A stretch of DNA of 64,000 nucleotides from Mogibacterium sp. (GTDB lineage Bacteria > Bacillota > Clostridia > Peptostreptococcales > Anaerovoracaceae), in contig JAEUGJ010000002.1 of NCBI GenBank assembly GCA_016775335.1, positions 1 to 64,000 of the forward strand, given 5' to 3'. Every line of letters begins with the position of its first letter. The stretch's first letter is position 1. The position numbers and the translations under genes were made by a program. The notes below the pieces were generated by a model that had not been told where the DNA came from, made no database searches, and was given only the letters and a program-made list of their open reading frames with translations. Positions 1 to 8,474 of this stretch are shown here, piece after piece.

Positions 1-102
1 ACCGGTTTGCGCCCCTTGACGGAAGAATAAGGCTTTCCCGGGTGTGAGGCGCAAACCCACACCGCCGGCGACTGAATCCATCCATTCCCGCCGTCCGGCC
101 AT

Positions 103-143
103 ATAAAAACAGTGTCGGCGATGAATCCGTTCATCGCCGACAC
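103..143 (-). terminator. Intrinsic terminator of the gene at 212-868
   Basis: A perfect 14-bp stem (112-125 pairing with 130-143, loop TCCG) is followed in the minus direction by GTTTTTATAT. It lies just past the stop of the minus-strand hypothetical gene and should end that transcript. In the rest of bases 1-211 I see no gene. A 10-bp inverted pair (GGTTTGCGCC at 4-13 and GGCGCAAACC at 48-57) is the only other structure. Confidence 0.75.
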
Positions 144-211
144 CACTAAGCATCACTTCTTATTCCAACTAGTCCGCGTCAACTGTTCCGCGCCCGGTCA
201 CTGGGCGGCCG

Positions 212-868
212 CTACTCCGCGTCCGGCACCCACATCAGGTAGATTTTGCCCTCTGCCTGTACCATCTGGAAGGTAATCGCATCGTCCTTCCGCAGGCCAA
301 AATCCTGCTTCGGCGCTTCCAGCAGTTCGCCGTGAATCTCCGTCTCGCCGAAGCCGGTGCACTTCACCCACACGTATTCCGGGTACAGCCCCGCCTTCTG
401 CACGATAACGCTGACGTATTCCGGGCACTCCACGTTCCGGCTTCCGTCAATCAGCTCCAGGTCGTAAATCAGCTGGCGCAGCTTTTCCTTGGTTTCGAAC
501 TGCTCTCGCGTCTGCGCCGCAACGGTGTCAAAGGCGCTCCAATCCACATTCAGCTCGCCCTGATCCAGGAATTTCTTATAGCACACGTCGCCGTAGCGCA
601 CCCGCGCCATCTGCTCCGTCACATCCGGTCCCACTTCAAGCTCGGTCCCGTCCAACTTTGCAGAGCACAGGATGTAGAAGCTGAGTCCCAGCCCCTCTTC
701 GATAAAACAGTATGTCAGAATTCCGGTAGCTCCTTCCATGACGGTAAAAGCACTTTTCAGCGCGTCCATATCGTCCGGGCATTCGATGTATTGATACCGG
801 TGATACAGTTCCCGAAAATTCGCTTCTTCCATTACTCTCAGCTTCGCCGTCTGCGTATTCTCCGCCAT
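212..868 (-). CDS. Hypothetical protein with DUF2314-like C-terminus
   Basis: A 218-residue, acidic, soluble protein with no signal peptide or membrane segment. The last 60 residues (EYVWVKC, then GELLEAPKQDFGL, then GDxI-like KDDAITF) resemble the DUF2314/YegJ arrangement of a hydrophobic strand, a G-x-L-x-x-x-P motif and a closing acidic strand, but I am not certain of the family. The function is unknown. Its start codon follows the stop of the lipoprotein gene at 869 with no gap, so the two are probably co-transcribed and translationally coupled. A terminator lies directly downstream. Confidence 0.7.
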   Translation of the reverse strand: MAENTQTAKLRVMEEANFRELYHRYQYIECPDDMDALKSAFTVMEGATGILTYCFIEEGLGLSFYILCSAKLDGTELEVGPDVTEQMARVRYGDVCYKKFLDQGELNVDWSAFDTVAAQTREQFETKEKLRQLIYDLELIDGSRNVECPEYVSVIVQKAGLYPEYVWVKCTGFGETEIHGELLEAPKQDFGLRKDDAITFQMVQAEGKIYLMWVPDAE

Positions 869-1690
869 TTAATCATCCATTCCTTTCTCTAACTGCGCTA
901 TCATATCATCCGAGGACACGGACAGTGCCGAATCCATATCGAAACAGGACCAGATGGATGTTTCATCGTATCCGCTGAACAGAATCGCTTTGTCCAAATT
1001 CTGGAAGGATTCGTGGAACAGCTTCTTGCCCAGTTTCACCGTGATTTTCTTTCCGTTACGGGAATACTCATCGGAGATTTCATTGGTATTGTCCTCCGAC
1101 GGTCCGTATTCATTTTCCAGCATGCCTTCCTGCTTCAGCGTGGTTCCGTCCACCGTGTAGGCGCATACCCGGTAGGTGATGGAGGAATCTCCGCTGGTGC
1201 GGTAAATGTAGAACTTGCCGTCCTTTCCGGTGAACACCACGTAGTTCACTCCGGCGCCGGCCTGTACGTCCGACAGCAGCGCCTCCGAGCCGTTGGCATC
1301 GCTCTTCATCTCCACCGTCTCGCCATCCTTCACCGTATAGATGTGCAGGTCCGCCTGATGGTTGTTCACCGCCTCCATCAAAAACAGTTCCGGCACGCCG
1401 TCCGAATTGATATCGCACAGCGCCGCCTGGCGGTCGATGGTCACCAGATCCGAACTCACCGCCCGCTGCCAGTTATAATTATCCACCGAATATTTCTTGT
1501 CCTGAATCAGGGTATCGTACAAGGTGTACACCTCACTGAGATCCACATCCGTCTTCTGCTCCGTTTCCACCTGCTCCGTCTTCTGACCGTCATCCGCAGG
1601 TTTGTCCTCGTCTGCGGACTTGCTGCAAGCGCTCATGCCCAGCACCAGCATCGCCACGCAAAGGCATCCGATCCATCTTTTCATTTTCAT
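869..1690 (-). CDS. Lipoprotein of unknown function
   Basis: I chose the ATG at 1690 because GGGGGAG lies just upstream; an in-frame ATG at 1717 would add nine residues without a better site. The N-terminus is a lipoprotein signal (MKMKRW, a hydrophobic run, then lipobox LGMSAC), so it should be anchored to the outer face of the membrane. A charged linker follows (about residues 25-50). The segment DINSDGVPELFL is a DxNxDG calcium-binding-like loop, as seen in FG-GAP/VCBS-like extracellular proteins of Clostridia. The rest is beta-rich and unrecognised. A TATAAT -10 box at 1726-1731 (minus strand) sits about 30 nt before the start. Confidence 0.75.
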   Translation of the reverse strand: MKMKRWIGCLCVAMLVLGMSACSKSADEDKPADDGQKTEQVETEQKTDVDLSEVYTLYDTLIQDKKYSVDNYNWQRAVSSDLVTIDRQAALCDINSDGVPELFLMEAVNNHQADLHIYTVKDGETVEMKSDANGSEALLSDVQAGAGVNYVVFTGKDGKFYIYRTSGDSSITYRVCAYTVDGTTLKQEGMLENEYGPSEDNTNEISDEYSRNGKKITVKLGKKLFHESFQNLDKAILFSGYDETSIWSCFDMDSALSVSSDDMIAQLEKGMDD

Positions 1691-1812
1691 GGCGTCTCCC
1701 CCTTTCCGGAAGGTCATTTTCTTATATTATATCGGAGAAAAACGCCCCCTGTGTGAAAACACCGCACATATTTCCCCAAAAACATTTTTCTTTCTCCCAA
1801 GTGAACCGGGTA

Positions 1813-2472
1813 TTACCAGTTGGTGGCGATATCAATCTGAGTCGGATTCCGGCTGGCAAAACCGCCGGTATCGCAAACGATGGCCAAGCCCAAACTTGTT
1901 TTTACAATGGACCCTCTCGGATGGCGGCTGAGGTTCGCCGCTACCATGATGTAGTTCCCCAGCATTTTGCAGCCGTCTTTCCGCTCCCAATAAGCGTCCG
2001 TATTTCCCATTCCCCGCATGGTTCGAACCACGCCGGACATGTTCAGATTGTAGTAGGTTTCTTTTCCGTTTGGACCGCTGGCCGTTCCACTGGACCGGGA
2101 AAGCTTGCCGCCGCTGTAGCTGTAGGCACTCTGCACGATGTCGTAGACTTCCGACGACCCGATATTGGTGTCGGTGGACGCTGGCACGTATTCCAGATTC
2201 TCCGCCTTCTTGGCAATCCGGCGAACGTAGGCCTTTTCGATCAGGTCCGCCCCTGTTTTTGTCGTTCTCTTTGCGGTTCCGGTAACCTCACCGGCAATCT
2301 GGTTCTGCACCAGATCCACGGCAATCGCTTCCGCCTGCTTCTGCAGCCGGGCGTTCTGCCGGGTGAGATACACGGTGTAAAAAATATCCAGCACCATTCC
2401 CGCCGCCGCAATCAGTTCTGCGGTGAGAATCAGCGCCATTGCTTTCTTGCTGAGATTTTTTAATCGATGCAT
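1813..2472 (-). CDS. Membrane-anchored protein with 3D-like C-terminal domain
   Basis: The start is placed at ATG 2472, five bases after AGGAG; a GTG at 2478 would have no spacing to it. Residues about 10-35 form one transmembrane helix with a short basic N-terminus, so the bulk of the protein is outside. The C-terminal 75 residues (GNYIMVAA, then PRGSIVKTSLGLAIVCDTGG, then a terminal TQIDIATNW) match the pattern of the 3D/double-psi barrel domain: a G-x-x-V strand, an invariant DTG and a terminal ID strand. That fold occurs in cell-wall lytic enzymes, but only weak evidence of catalysis is visible. It lies 68 nt downstream of the TetM-like gene. Confidence 0.65.
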   Translation of the reverse strand: MHRLKNLSKKAMALILTAELIAAAGMVLDIFYTVYLTRQNARLQKQAEAIAVDLVQNQIAGEVTGTAKRTTKTGADLIEKAYVRRIAKKAENLEYVPASTDTNIGSSEVYDIVQSAYSYSGGKLSRSSGTASGPNGKETYYNLNMSGVVRTMRGMGNTDAYWERKDGCKMLGNYIMVAANLSRHPRGSIVKTSLGLAIVCDTGGFASRNPTQIDIATNW

Positions 2473-2540
2473 AGTCACTCCTGTCTCGTTCCCTTACGAT
2501 AGCTGTATTATACCACAGGAGATTTCCAATCCAAAATCTT

Positions 2541-5159
2541 CTACAGCTCCTCCAGAACTTCCCGTATTTCCTTCTCCGCCTCTTCCAGCTTTTCCAGGAA
2601 TTCCCGGGAGGAATACCGGTCGGCTCCGTGGCCCAGCGCGTTCTGCTGCACCAGGGCATCCGAAGAGATGACCCGAATGGAGCGGGTCCCCTTTTCCTCA
2701 TCCACCATCTTGCCGATGAGGATGTCCGCCGGCTCCTCTTCCTTTGTATAGATTACCTGCACGCCAAAATGCTGTTCCGCGGATCCCACGCCGTACGGGA
2801 CTTTATAGGCGTCGAACACCACAATCAGCTCGCACTGCATGTACCCCTGATAGTTCACCAGCCGGTCGACGAGCTGCTGCCGGGCCGCCCCCAGGTCTTG
2901 GTTGGCCAGGCCCCGCAGGGTTTCCGAATAGTTGATCAGGTTGTACCCGTCGATGATTACCAGGTCGGATTTCGCTTCTCCGGCGCCCTTTGCGGGACGC
3001 ATGTGTTTTTTTCGGATTTCTTCGTTGCGGGCCAAAGCCTCTGCCGACGCGATGTCGTCCTGCTTCGTCCGACGCTCCACCGGACCCTTGTGCATGACTT
3101 TTTTGCTTTTACCGTAGGTGCGTTCGAAAATCGCCCGAAGCTCCTCGTCGGAAGCCATGTTTTGGCGCAGCCGTTCCCGGCGCATATCCCGCACGCTTTC
3201 CTCCGGGGCGCTGCTGCGAAGGGCGGAAGGCAGGTGCATGTGCTCTTCCACCTCATCCCAAGGAACGATGTTGCCGGCGCCATGGGACACGAACACCGAA
3301 TCCGCCGGGTTGTCCAAATCCCGCTCCGGCTCGTAGGAACTGTAGGACAGCACCTCCTCCGGATTGTGACACACGTCGTAGCCCTTTAGGGAACAGAGAA
3401 TTCGTCCCTGGCCGCCGGTGTAGGATGCCAGCGTCACCGGGTAATCCATCAGGCCGGCCGCCGGTGCTTCTCCCGGCACCACGGAACGGTCGCCGGACTG
3501 CTCCAGGTCGCCGATTTTTCCGCCCATCTGCTGGATGTCCGTCATGGCTCTGCCCACATAGCCGGTAGGAACTTCAATGCGGAAGGTGAACCAGGGTTCC
3601 AGAATCACCGATTCCGCCTTCATCAGCCCGTTTCGAACCGCCCGGCAGGCCGCCTCCCGGAAGTCTCCGCCGCTTGTGTGCTTCTCGTGGGCTTTGCCCG
3701 CGGCCAATGTTATTTTTACATCCGTCAGAGGCGCCCCCAGCAGCACGCCCCGATGCTCTTTCTGCTCCAGGTTCCCCAGAATCAGTCGCTGCCAGTTCCG
3801 GGCCAGCAGGTCTTCCGACAGCGTGCTGTTGTACACGATGCCGCTGCCCCGCTCTCCGGGCTCCAGAATCAGATGCACCTCGGCGTAGTGGCGGAGGGGC
3901 TCGAAATGGCCTACCCCTTCCACCGTATTCGCGATAGTCTCCTGGTAGATCAGGCTTCCGGTGCCGAATTCCACGGTGTACCCATACCGCTCCTCAATCA
4001 TGGTGCGCAGCACCTCCAGCTGAATCTGACCCATCAGCCGGATGCCGATTTCCGCCGTCTCGCTGTTCCAGGTGACGTGCAGCTTCGGGTCTTCCTCTCC
4101 CAGCTCCCGGAAATGGCGCAGCACGGTGTGCACGTCCATGCCATCCGGCACGATGACGCTGTAGGTCATAAAAGGCTCCAGCACCTCGCCGCCGTCCGGA
4201 TCCGCACTGCCCAGAGCGTCGCCGGGAATCACGTGGGACAGGCCGGTGACCGCGCATACGGCCCCCGCCTCCGCCTCATCGGCGGAACGGTATTTCATCC
4301 CGGAATAGAATCGAATCTGATTCACCTTTTCTTCCCACGGTTCTCCGTTCTCATCGGTGCCGTGCAGCAAGGTGCGCACCGCCAGCTTTCCTCCGGTAAT
4401 TCGCAGGAACACCAGCCGCTCTCCCCGCTCGTCCCGGCTCACCTTGAACACCTTGGCGCCGAAGGTTTCGTCATGGGCCGGTTCTTCCGTATACCGATCC
4501 AGGCAGTCCATCAGGTATTCGATTCCCTGCATTTTCAGCGCGGACCCAAAAATACACGGATACAGCCGCCGCTCCCGAACCGCCCGGGCGATATCGGCGT
4601 CTTTCACCGGCCGATCCATCAGCACCTGCTCCGCCAGCTCCGGCACCGCCAAAGTCAAGTCGTCCAGGAACTCCTCGCTGTCCCGGTTCCGGCTGAAATT
4701 CACGAAGCCTTCCCCGAAGGCTTCCTCTAATTCTTCTATAATTGTCTCGCGCTCCCGAACCGCCAAGTCCATTTTGTTGATGAATACCATCACCGGAATG
4801 TTCCGCTGCCGCAGCAGCTTCCACAGGGTTTCCGTGTGGCTTTGGATGCCGTCCGGCGCCGAGATGATCAGCACCCCCAGGTCAATGACCGACAGCACCC
4901 GCTCCATTTCCGCCGAAAAATCCACGTGTCCCGGGGTGTCCAGAAAGGTCACTTCCGTGTTTCCCGCTTGGAACCGGGCCTGCTTCGAGAACACCGTAAT
5001 GCCTCGGTTTCGCTCCACGGAATTTCCATCCAGATAAGAGTCTCCGTGATCCACCCGGCCCAGCCGCCGAATTTCGCCGGATCGGTAGAGCAAGCCCTCC
5101 GACAAAGTGGTTTTACCCGCATCAACGTGGGCCAATATTCCCATAATCAATTTCTTCAT
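2541..5159 (-). CDS. TetM/EF-G-like translational GTPase fused to YacP/NYN domain
   Basis: The start is ATG 5159, preceded by AAAGGAA; the reading frame is open a further 72 nt upstream without a better site. Residues 1-650 are a translational GTPase of the TetM/TetO/EF-G class: GILAHVDAGKTT (G1), RGIT (G2), DTPGH (G3), NKMD (G4), then the EF-G-like domains II-V ending near the YTGGQGR segment. After a charged linker the last 150 residues are a YacP/NYN (PIN-like) domain: VIIDGYNLI, VVFDAYKV, and ISSDALVQ. It probably acts on stalled or antibiotic-bound ribosomes, with a nuclease-like tail. Similar fusions are chromosomal in many Clostridia, so tetracycline resistance cannot be assumed. Confidence 0.9.
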   Translation of the reverse strand: MKKLIMGILAHVDAGKTTLSEGLLYRSGEIRRLGRVDHGDSYLDGNSVERNRGITVFSKQARFQAGNTEVTFLDTPGHVDFSAEMERVLSVIDLGVLIISAPDGIQSHTETLWKLLRQRNIPVMVFINKMDLAVRERETIIEELEEAFGEGFVNFSRNRDSEEFLDDLTLAVPELAEQVLMDRPVKDADIARAVRERRLYPCIFGSALKMQGIEYLMDCLDRYTEEPAHDETFGAKVFKVSRDERGERLVFLRITGGKLAVRTLLHGTDENGEPWEEKVNQIRFYSGMKYRSADEAEAGAVCAVTGLSHVIPGDALGSADPDGGEVLEPFMTYSVIVPDGMDVHTVLRHFRELGEEDPKLHVTWNSETAEIGIRLMGQIQLEVLRTMIEERYGYTVEFGTGSLIYQETIANTVEGVGHFEPLRHYAEVHLILEPGERGSGIVYNSTLSEDLLARNWQRLILGNLEQKEHRGVLLGAPLTDVKITLAAGKAHEKHTSGGDFREAACRAVRNGLMKAESVILEPWFTFRIEVPTGYVGRAMTDIQQMGGKIGDLEQSGDRSVVPGEAPAAGLMDYPVTLASYTGGQGRILCSLKGYDVCHNPEEVLSYSSYEPERDLDNPADSVFVSHGAGNIVPWDEVEEHMHLPSALRSSAPEESVRDMRRERLRQNMASDEELRAIFERTYGKSKKVMHKGPVERRTKQDDIASAEALARNEEIRKKHMRPAKGAGEAKSDLVIIDGYNLINYSETLRGLANQDLGAARQQLVDRLVNYQGYMQCELIVVFDAYKVPYGVGSAEQHFGVQVIYTKEEEPADILIGKMVDEEKGTRSIRVISSDALVQQNALGHGADRYSSREFLEKLEEAEKEIREVLEEL

Positions 5160-5263
5160 GAATGGAATTCCTTTCGCCTTTGTGATATTGTAATGATACC
5201 ATGAGTGATAGAATTTGTGTAAAATTTCCATAAAAAAAGGTCGGATTGGCGGAGATTTCCGAC

Positions 5264-5280
5264 TTTACACGGATTTTACA
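5264..5280 (+). promoter_or_regulatory. Candidate Pho box upstream of the PhoP-like gene
   Basis: TTTACA occurs at 5264-5269 and again at 5275-5280, separated by exactly five bases (11-bp period). This is the arrangement described for PhoP binding repeats of Bacillus (TT[A/C/T]ACA at 11-bp steps). It lies about 90 nt before the response-regulator start, which would fit autoregulation. Only two repeats are visible here. Confidence 0.45.
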
Positions 5281-5370
5281 AATTCATGATAATGTTTCTT
5301 ACATTGAAGTTTTAAGATTGTATCATAAAGAAGTGAAGAAAAACGAAAACGAACAGGAGGAGGTTTCGGT

Positions 5371-6048
5371 ATGATATATTGTGTGGAAGATGATCAGAGC
5401 ATCCGGGATCTGATGCTGTATACTTTGAACACGGCGGGTTTTTCCGCCAACGGTTTCCCGGACAGCGTGCCGTTCTGGGCCGCGATGAAACAGGAGACGC
5501 CGGAACTGATTCTGCTGGACATCATGCTGCCGGGGGAAGACGGCATCGCCATTCTCAAGGAACTGAAAGCCTCCCCGCTGACCCGGAACATTCCGGTGAT
5601 CATGGCGACGGCAAAGGATTCGGAGTACGACAAGGTCATCGGACTGGACCTGGGCGCCGACGACTACCTGGCAAAACCCTTCGGCATGATGGAGATGATT
5701 TCCCGCATCAAGGCGGTGCTTCGCCGGACCACCCCGAAGGAGGATGCGCCGGTGCTGATGTGCGGAGGCATTACCCTGAACACCGTCAAGCATCAGGTTT
5801 CCGTGCACGACCAGCCGGTCACCCTGACCTTGAAGGAATATGAGCTTCTTCGTACTTTTATGGAAAATCTGGGCAAGGCATTCACCCGGGAACAGCTTCT
5901 TTCCTCAATCTGGGGCATTGACTTCGTGGGGGAAACCCGGACGGTGGATGTCCATATCGGCACTCTTCGGACCAAGCTGGGAAGCTGCGGCGGGATGATT
6001 ACCACCGTCCGCGGAGTGGGTTACAGAATGGAGGATACCGGTGAGTAA
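5371..6048 (+). CDS. OmpR/PhoB-family response regulator (PhoP-like)
   Basis: A 225-residue protein. The receiver domain (about 1-118) carries the acidic pocket ED near residue 7, phospho-acceptor aspartate in LLDIMLPG, threonine in MATA and lysine in AKPFG. A winged-helix DNA-binding domain follows (about 130-222, LTLKEYELL through VRGVGYRM). A strong GGAGGAGG site precedes the ATG. The stop overlaps the start of the kinase gene by 8 nt, so the two are translated as a pair. TTTACA repeats upstream resemble those before pstS in this window, so a phosphate-responsive PhoP/PhoB role is my best inference; other OmpR-family roles are possible. Confidence 0.9.
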   Translation: MIYCVEDDQSIRDLMLYTLNTAGFSANGFPDSVPFWAAMKQETPELILLDIMLPGEDGIAILKELKASPLTRNIPVIMATAKDSEYDKVIGLDLGADDYLAKPFGMMEMISRIKAVLRRTTPKEDAPVLMCGGITLNTVKHQVSVHDQPVTLTLKEYELLRTFMENLGKAFTREQLLSSIWGIDFVGETRTVDVHIGTLRTKLGSCGGMITTVRGVGYRMEDTGE

Positions 6049-7390
6049 GAAAATTTTTCGCTCCATCTGGATGGTTTCCATCCTGGTGCTGACCGCCTCT
6101 CTGATTGTCATCATGGCGGCGTTGTACGATTACGTAGATACCACGCAGCGGCAGCAGCTGGTGGACGAAACCCATCTGGCCGCCAAGGGCGTGGAACTGA
6201 ACGGAGAAAAATATCTTCACAAATTAGATTCCGACAACTACCGGATTACCTGGGTCGCTGCGGACGGCACGGTGCTCTTCGACAACCGGGCGGACGCCGC
6301 TTCCATGGGCAACCACAAAACCCGGGCGGAAATTAAAGAGGCGGAGAAGGACGGCTTCGGCCAAAGCTCCCGTTACTCCAACACCCTTTCCGTAAAACAA
6401 CTTTACGCCGCGGAGCGCCTGTCCGACAAGAGCGTGCTCCGGGTGTCCATCGACCAGGAACCGGTGTGGATGGTGCTCCTGGGCATCTCCCCATCCATCG
6501 TATTTGTGGCGGTATTCGCCATCCTCTTTTCCCTGTGGCTGGCTTCCCGGATTTCCTGGAAAATCGTGGAACCGATTAACAAGCTGAACCTGGACGAGGC
6601 TATTCAGCACGTGGATGAGGACGATTTCAAGGAAATCGCTCCCCTGATTCGCCGCATGACCCAGCAGCAGGAACAGCTGCGGAAGGACCGGGACGAGATT
6701 GCCCGGTCGGCACAGATTCGTCAGGATTTCACCGCCAACGTGTCTCACGAGCTGAAGACCCCGCTCCATGCCATCTCCGGATACGCGGAGCTGCTGGAAA
6801 ACGGTATGGTTCAGGAAAAGGACATCCAGCCGTTTGCGGCAAAAATCCGCTCGGAGTCCCTGCGGATGGCCAAGCTGGTGGAGGACACCATCGGTCTGAG
6901 CAAGCTGGACAGCGGCGCCCCGGAAATGAAGTGGGAGGATACGGATCTCTTCACCATCGCCGAGAATGCGGTGGACTGCCTGGAAATCCCGGCGGAAGAC
7001 GCGGGCGTGTCCATTTCCCTTCAGGGAAAATCCTGCCCGATGTACGGAATTCCGGAAACCCTGTACAGCATCGTTTACAACCTCTGTGAAAACGGCATTA
7101 AATACAACCATTCCGGCGGCTACGTGCACGTGCACCTGGAGCCGACGGAGTCGGAAATCCTTCTGACGGTATCCGACTCCGGAATCGGAATCCCGGAGGA
7201 CGCCCAGAGCCGCATCTTCGAGCGGTTCTACCGGGTGGACAAGAGCCGCTCCAAGGAAGTGGGCGGCACCGGATTGGGCCTCTCCATCGTAAAACACGCG
7301 CTGCTGATCCACCACGCGACGGTTCACGTGGACAGCGTCCCGGGGAAGGGCACCACCTTCACGGTGCGCATCCCAAGACGGCCGATGTAG
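6041..7390 (+). CDS. Sensor histidine kinase, PhoR-like
   Basis: GTG start at 6041, inside the end of the regulator gene. Residues 1-30 form a first transmembrane helix. An extracytoplasmic sensor region runs to about 140 and a second helix follows (about 145-170, ISPSIVFVAVFAILFSLWLA). HisKA has the H-box NVSHELKTPLHAISG near residue 240. HATPase_c has the N box NLCENGIKYN, G1 box DSGIGIP, F box IFERFYRVD and G2 box GGTGLGLSIV. It should autophosphorylate and pass phosphate to the regulator encoded just upstream. The two adjacent genes are not linked to pst here, but both carry TTTAC-type upstream repeats. Confidence 0.92.
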   Translation: MSKKIFRSIWMVSILVLTASLIVIMAALYDYVDTTQRQQLVDETHLAAKGVELNGEKYLHKLDSDNYRITWVAADGTVLFDNRADAASMGNHKTRAEIKEAEKDGFGQSSRYSNTLSVKQLYAAERLSDKSVLRVSIDQEPVWMVLLGISPSIVFVAVFAILFSLWLASRISWKIVEPINKLNLDEAIQHVDEDDFKEIAPLIRRMTQQQEQLRKDRDEIARSAQIRQDFTANVSHELKTPLHAISGYAELLENGMVQEKDIQPFAAKIRSESLRMAKLVEDTIGLSKLDSGAPEMKWEDTDLFTIAENAVDCLEIPAEDAGVSISLQGKSCPMYGIPETLYSIVYNLCENGIKYNHSGGYVHVHLEPTESEILLTVSDSGIGIPEDAQSRIFERFYRVDKSRSKEVGGTGLGLSIVKHALLIHHATVHVDSVPGKGTTFTVRIPRRPM

Positions 7391-7419
7391 GCGCGAGACC
7401 GCTGCTCTCCCATGCAATA

Positions 7420-8361
7420 TCACAACATCTTCTTCCGTTTCAGCACGACGTACAGGCCCAGGCAGATGGCCACCACGATGCCGCTGATGATGCCGAAGCC
7501 GAAGGGCGTCTGGGCAAAGGGCATGTATTTCGTCAGCACATTCATTCCGTACATTCCGGAAATCACCGTCGGGATCGCCAGGATCAGCGTGATGGAGGTG
7601 AGGATTTTCATCACGTTGTTCAGGCGGTTATCGAAAATCGTGGACATCAGCTGGCGGGTGCCGTCCACGATGCTGCGGTAGATGTCCGTCATCTCCACCG
7701 CCTGCTGATTTTCCACGATGGCGTCGTCCAGCAGTTCCTGATCCTCCGGGAAACGCTCCAACCGGGAGTACCGGGTGAGGCGATCCAGCACGTTGCCGTT
7801 CTCACGAATGGAAGTGGCGAAGTACACCAGCGCCTGCTCCAGCTCGTGGAGGCTGAACAGATCTTCCTCTTCCACATCGTCCCGCACCTTTTCCTCGATT
7901 TCCTGCCGCTTCCGGTCGATGGAGTACAGCGCCTTCTGGTACAGCAGGGCGGACTCCAACAGGATCTGGTACACGAATCGCAGTTTTTTCCGGGTGGAAA
8001 AATCATTCATCCGGTTCTTCTCGAAATTCCGAAGCACGAAGGACTCCTCCGAACAGATGGTCACGATGGCTTCTTTTGTGATAATAATTCCCAGCGGAAT
8101 GGTCACGTAAGCCCGCACCCCGTTCCGGTATTCCTCCGCCGGGATGTCCACCACGATCAAAGTGTAGTTCTCCGGAAGTTCGATTCGCGTCTTTTCTTCC
8201 AGGTCAATTGCCGCCATCAGGTCATCCACCTCGACGCCCATCCGTTCCGCAATCAGCTCCGCCTCTTCGTTGGAGGGGTTGGTCATCTTCACCCAGCAGT
8301 CGTGACAGAAATTCGGCACCGAACTCGTCCGACCGTTCTGCGTGTAAAAATATTTGATCAT
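7420..8361 (-). CDS. corA: CorA-family magnesium/divalent cation transporter
   Basis: The start is ATG 8361 with AAAGGAG upstream, giving about 313 residues. The long N-terminal cytoplasmic part is alpha/beta then helical, typical of CorA funnels. Near the C-terminus two transmembrane helices flank the signature GMN (in SGMYGMNV), the selectivity-filter motif of CorA pores, and the protein ends in a basic KRKKML tail. It should form a homopentameric Mg2+ (or Co2+/Ni2+) channel in the membrane. It converges with the histidine kinase gene, with a 29-nt gap. I see no M-box riboswitch upstream. Confidence 0.9.
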   Translation of the reverse strand: MIKYFYTQNGRTSSVPNFCHDCWVKMTNPSNEEAELIAERMGVEVDDLMAAIDLEEKTRIELPENYTLIVVDIPAEEYRNGVRAYVTIPLGIIITKEAIVTICSEESFVLRNFEKNRMNDFSTRKKLRFVYQILLESALLYQKALYSIDRKRQEIEEKVRDDVEEEDLFSLHELEQALVYFATSIRENGNVLDRLTRYSRLERFPEDQELLDDAIVENQQAVEMTDIYRSIVDGTRQLMSTIFDNRLNNVMKILTSITLILAIPTVISGMYGMNVLTKYMPFAQTPFGFGIISGIVVAICLGLYVVLKRKKML

Positions 8362-8474
8362 GCCCAATCTCCTTTCTGTCTCACTGCCTTTTATTGTACC
8401 ACAATTTCGCCCCGGCGGGCCCGCGCCCCTGCAAAATCCGAGTAAAATCCGCCGGTCCAAAGGAACGCGCCGAA

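Noticed and set aside
4..57. Functional inverted repeat at the window start
   Set aside because: Only 10 bp with a 34-base loop and no neighbouring gene visible; could be part of a structure beyond the window edge, but support is too weak.
2541..5159. Acquired tetracycline resistance gene tet(M/O/W)
   Set aside because: The NYN tail and GC-rich composition like its neighbours indicate a chromosomal relative; no mobile element lies next to it.
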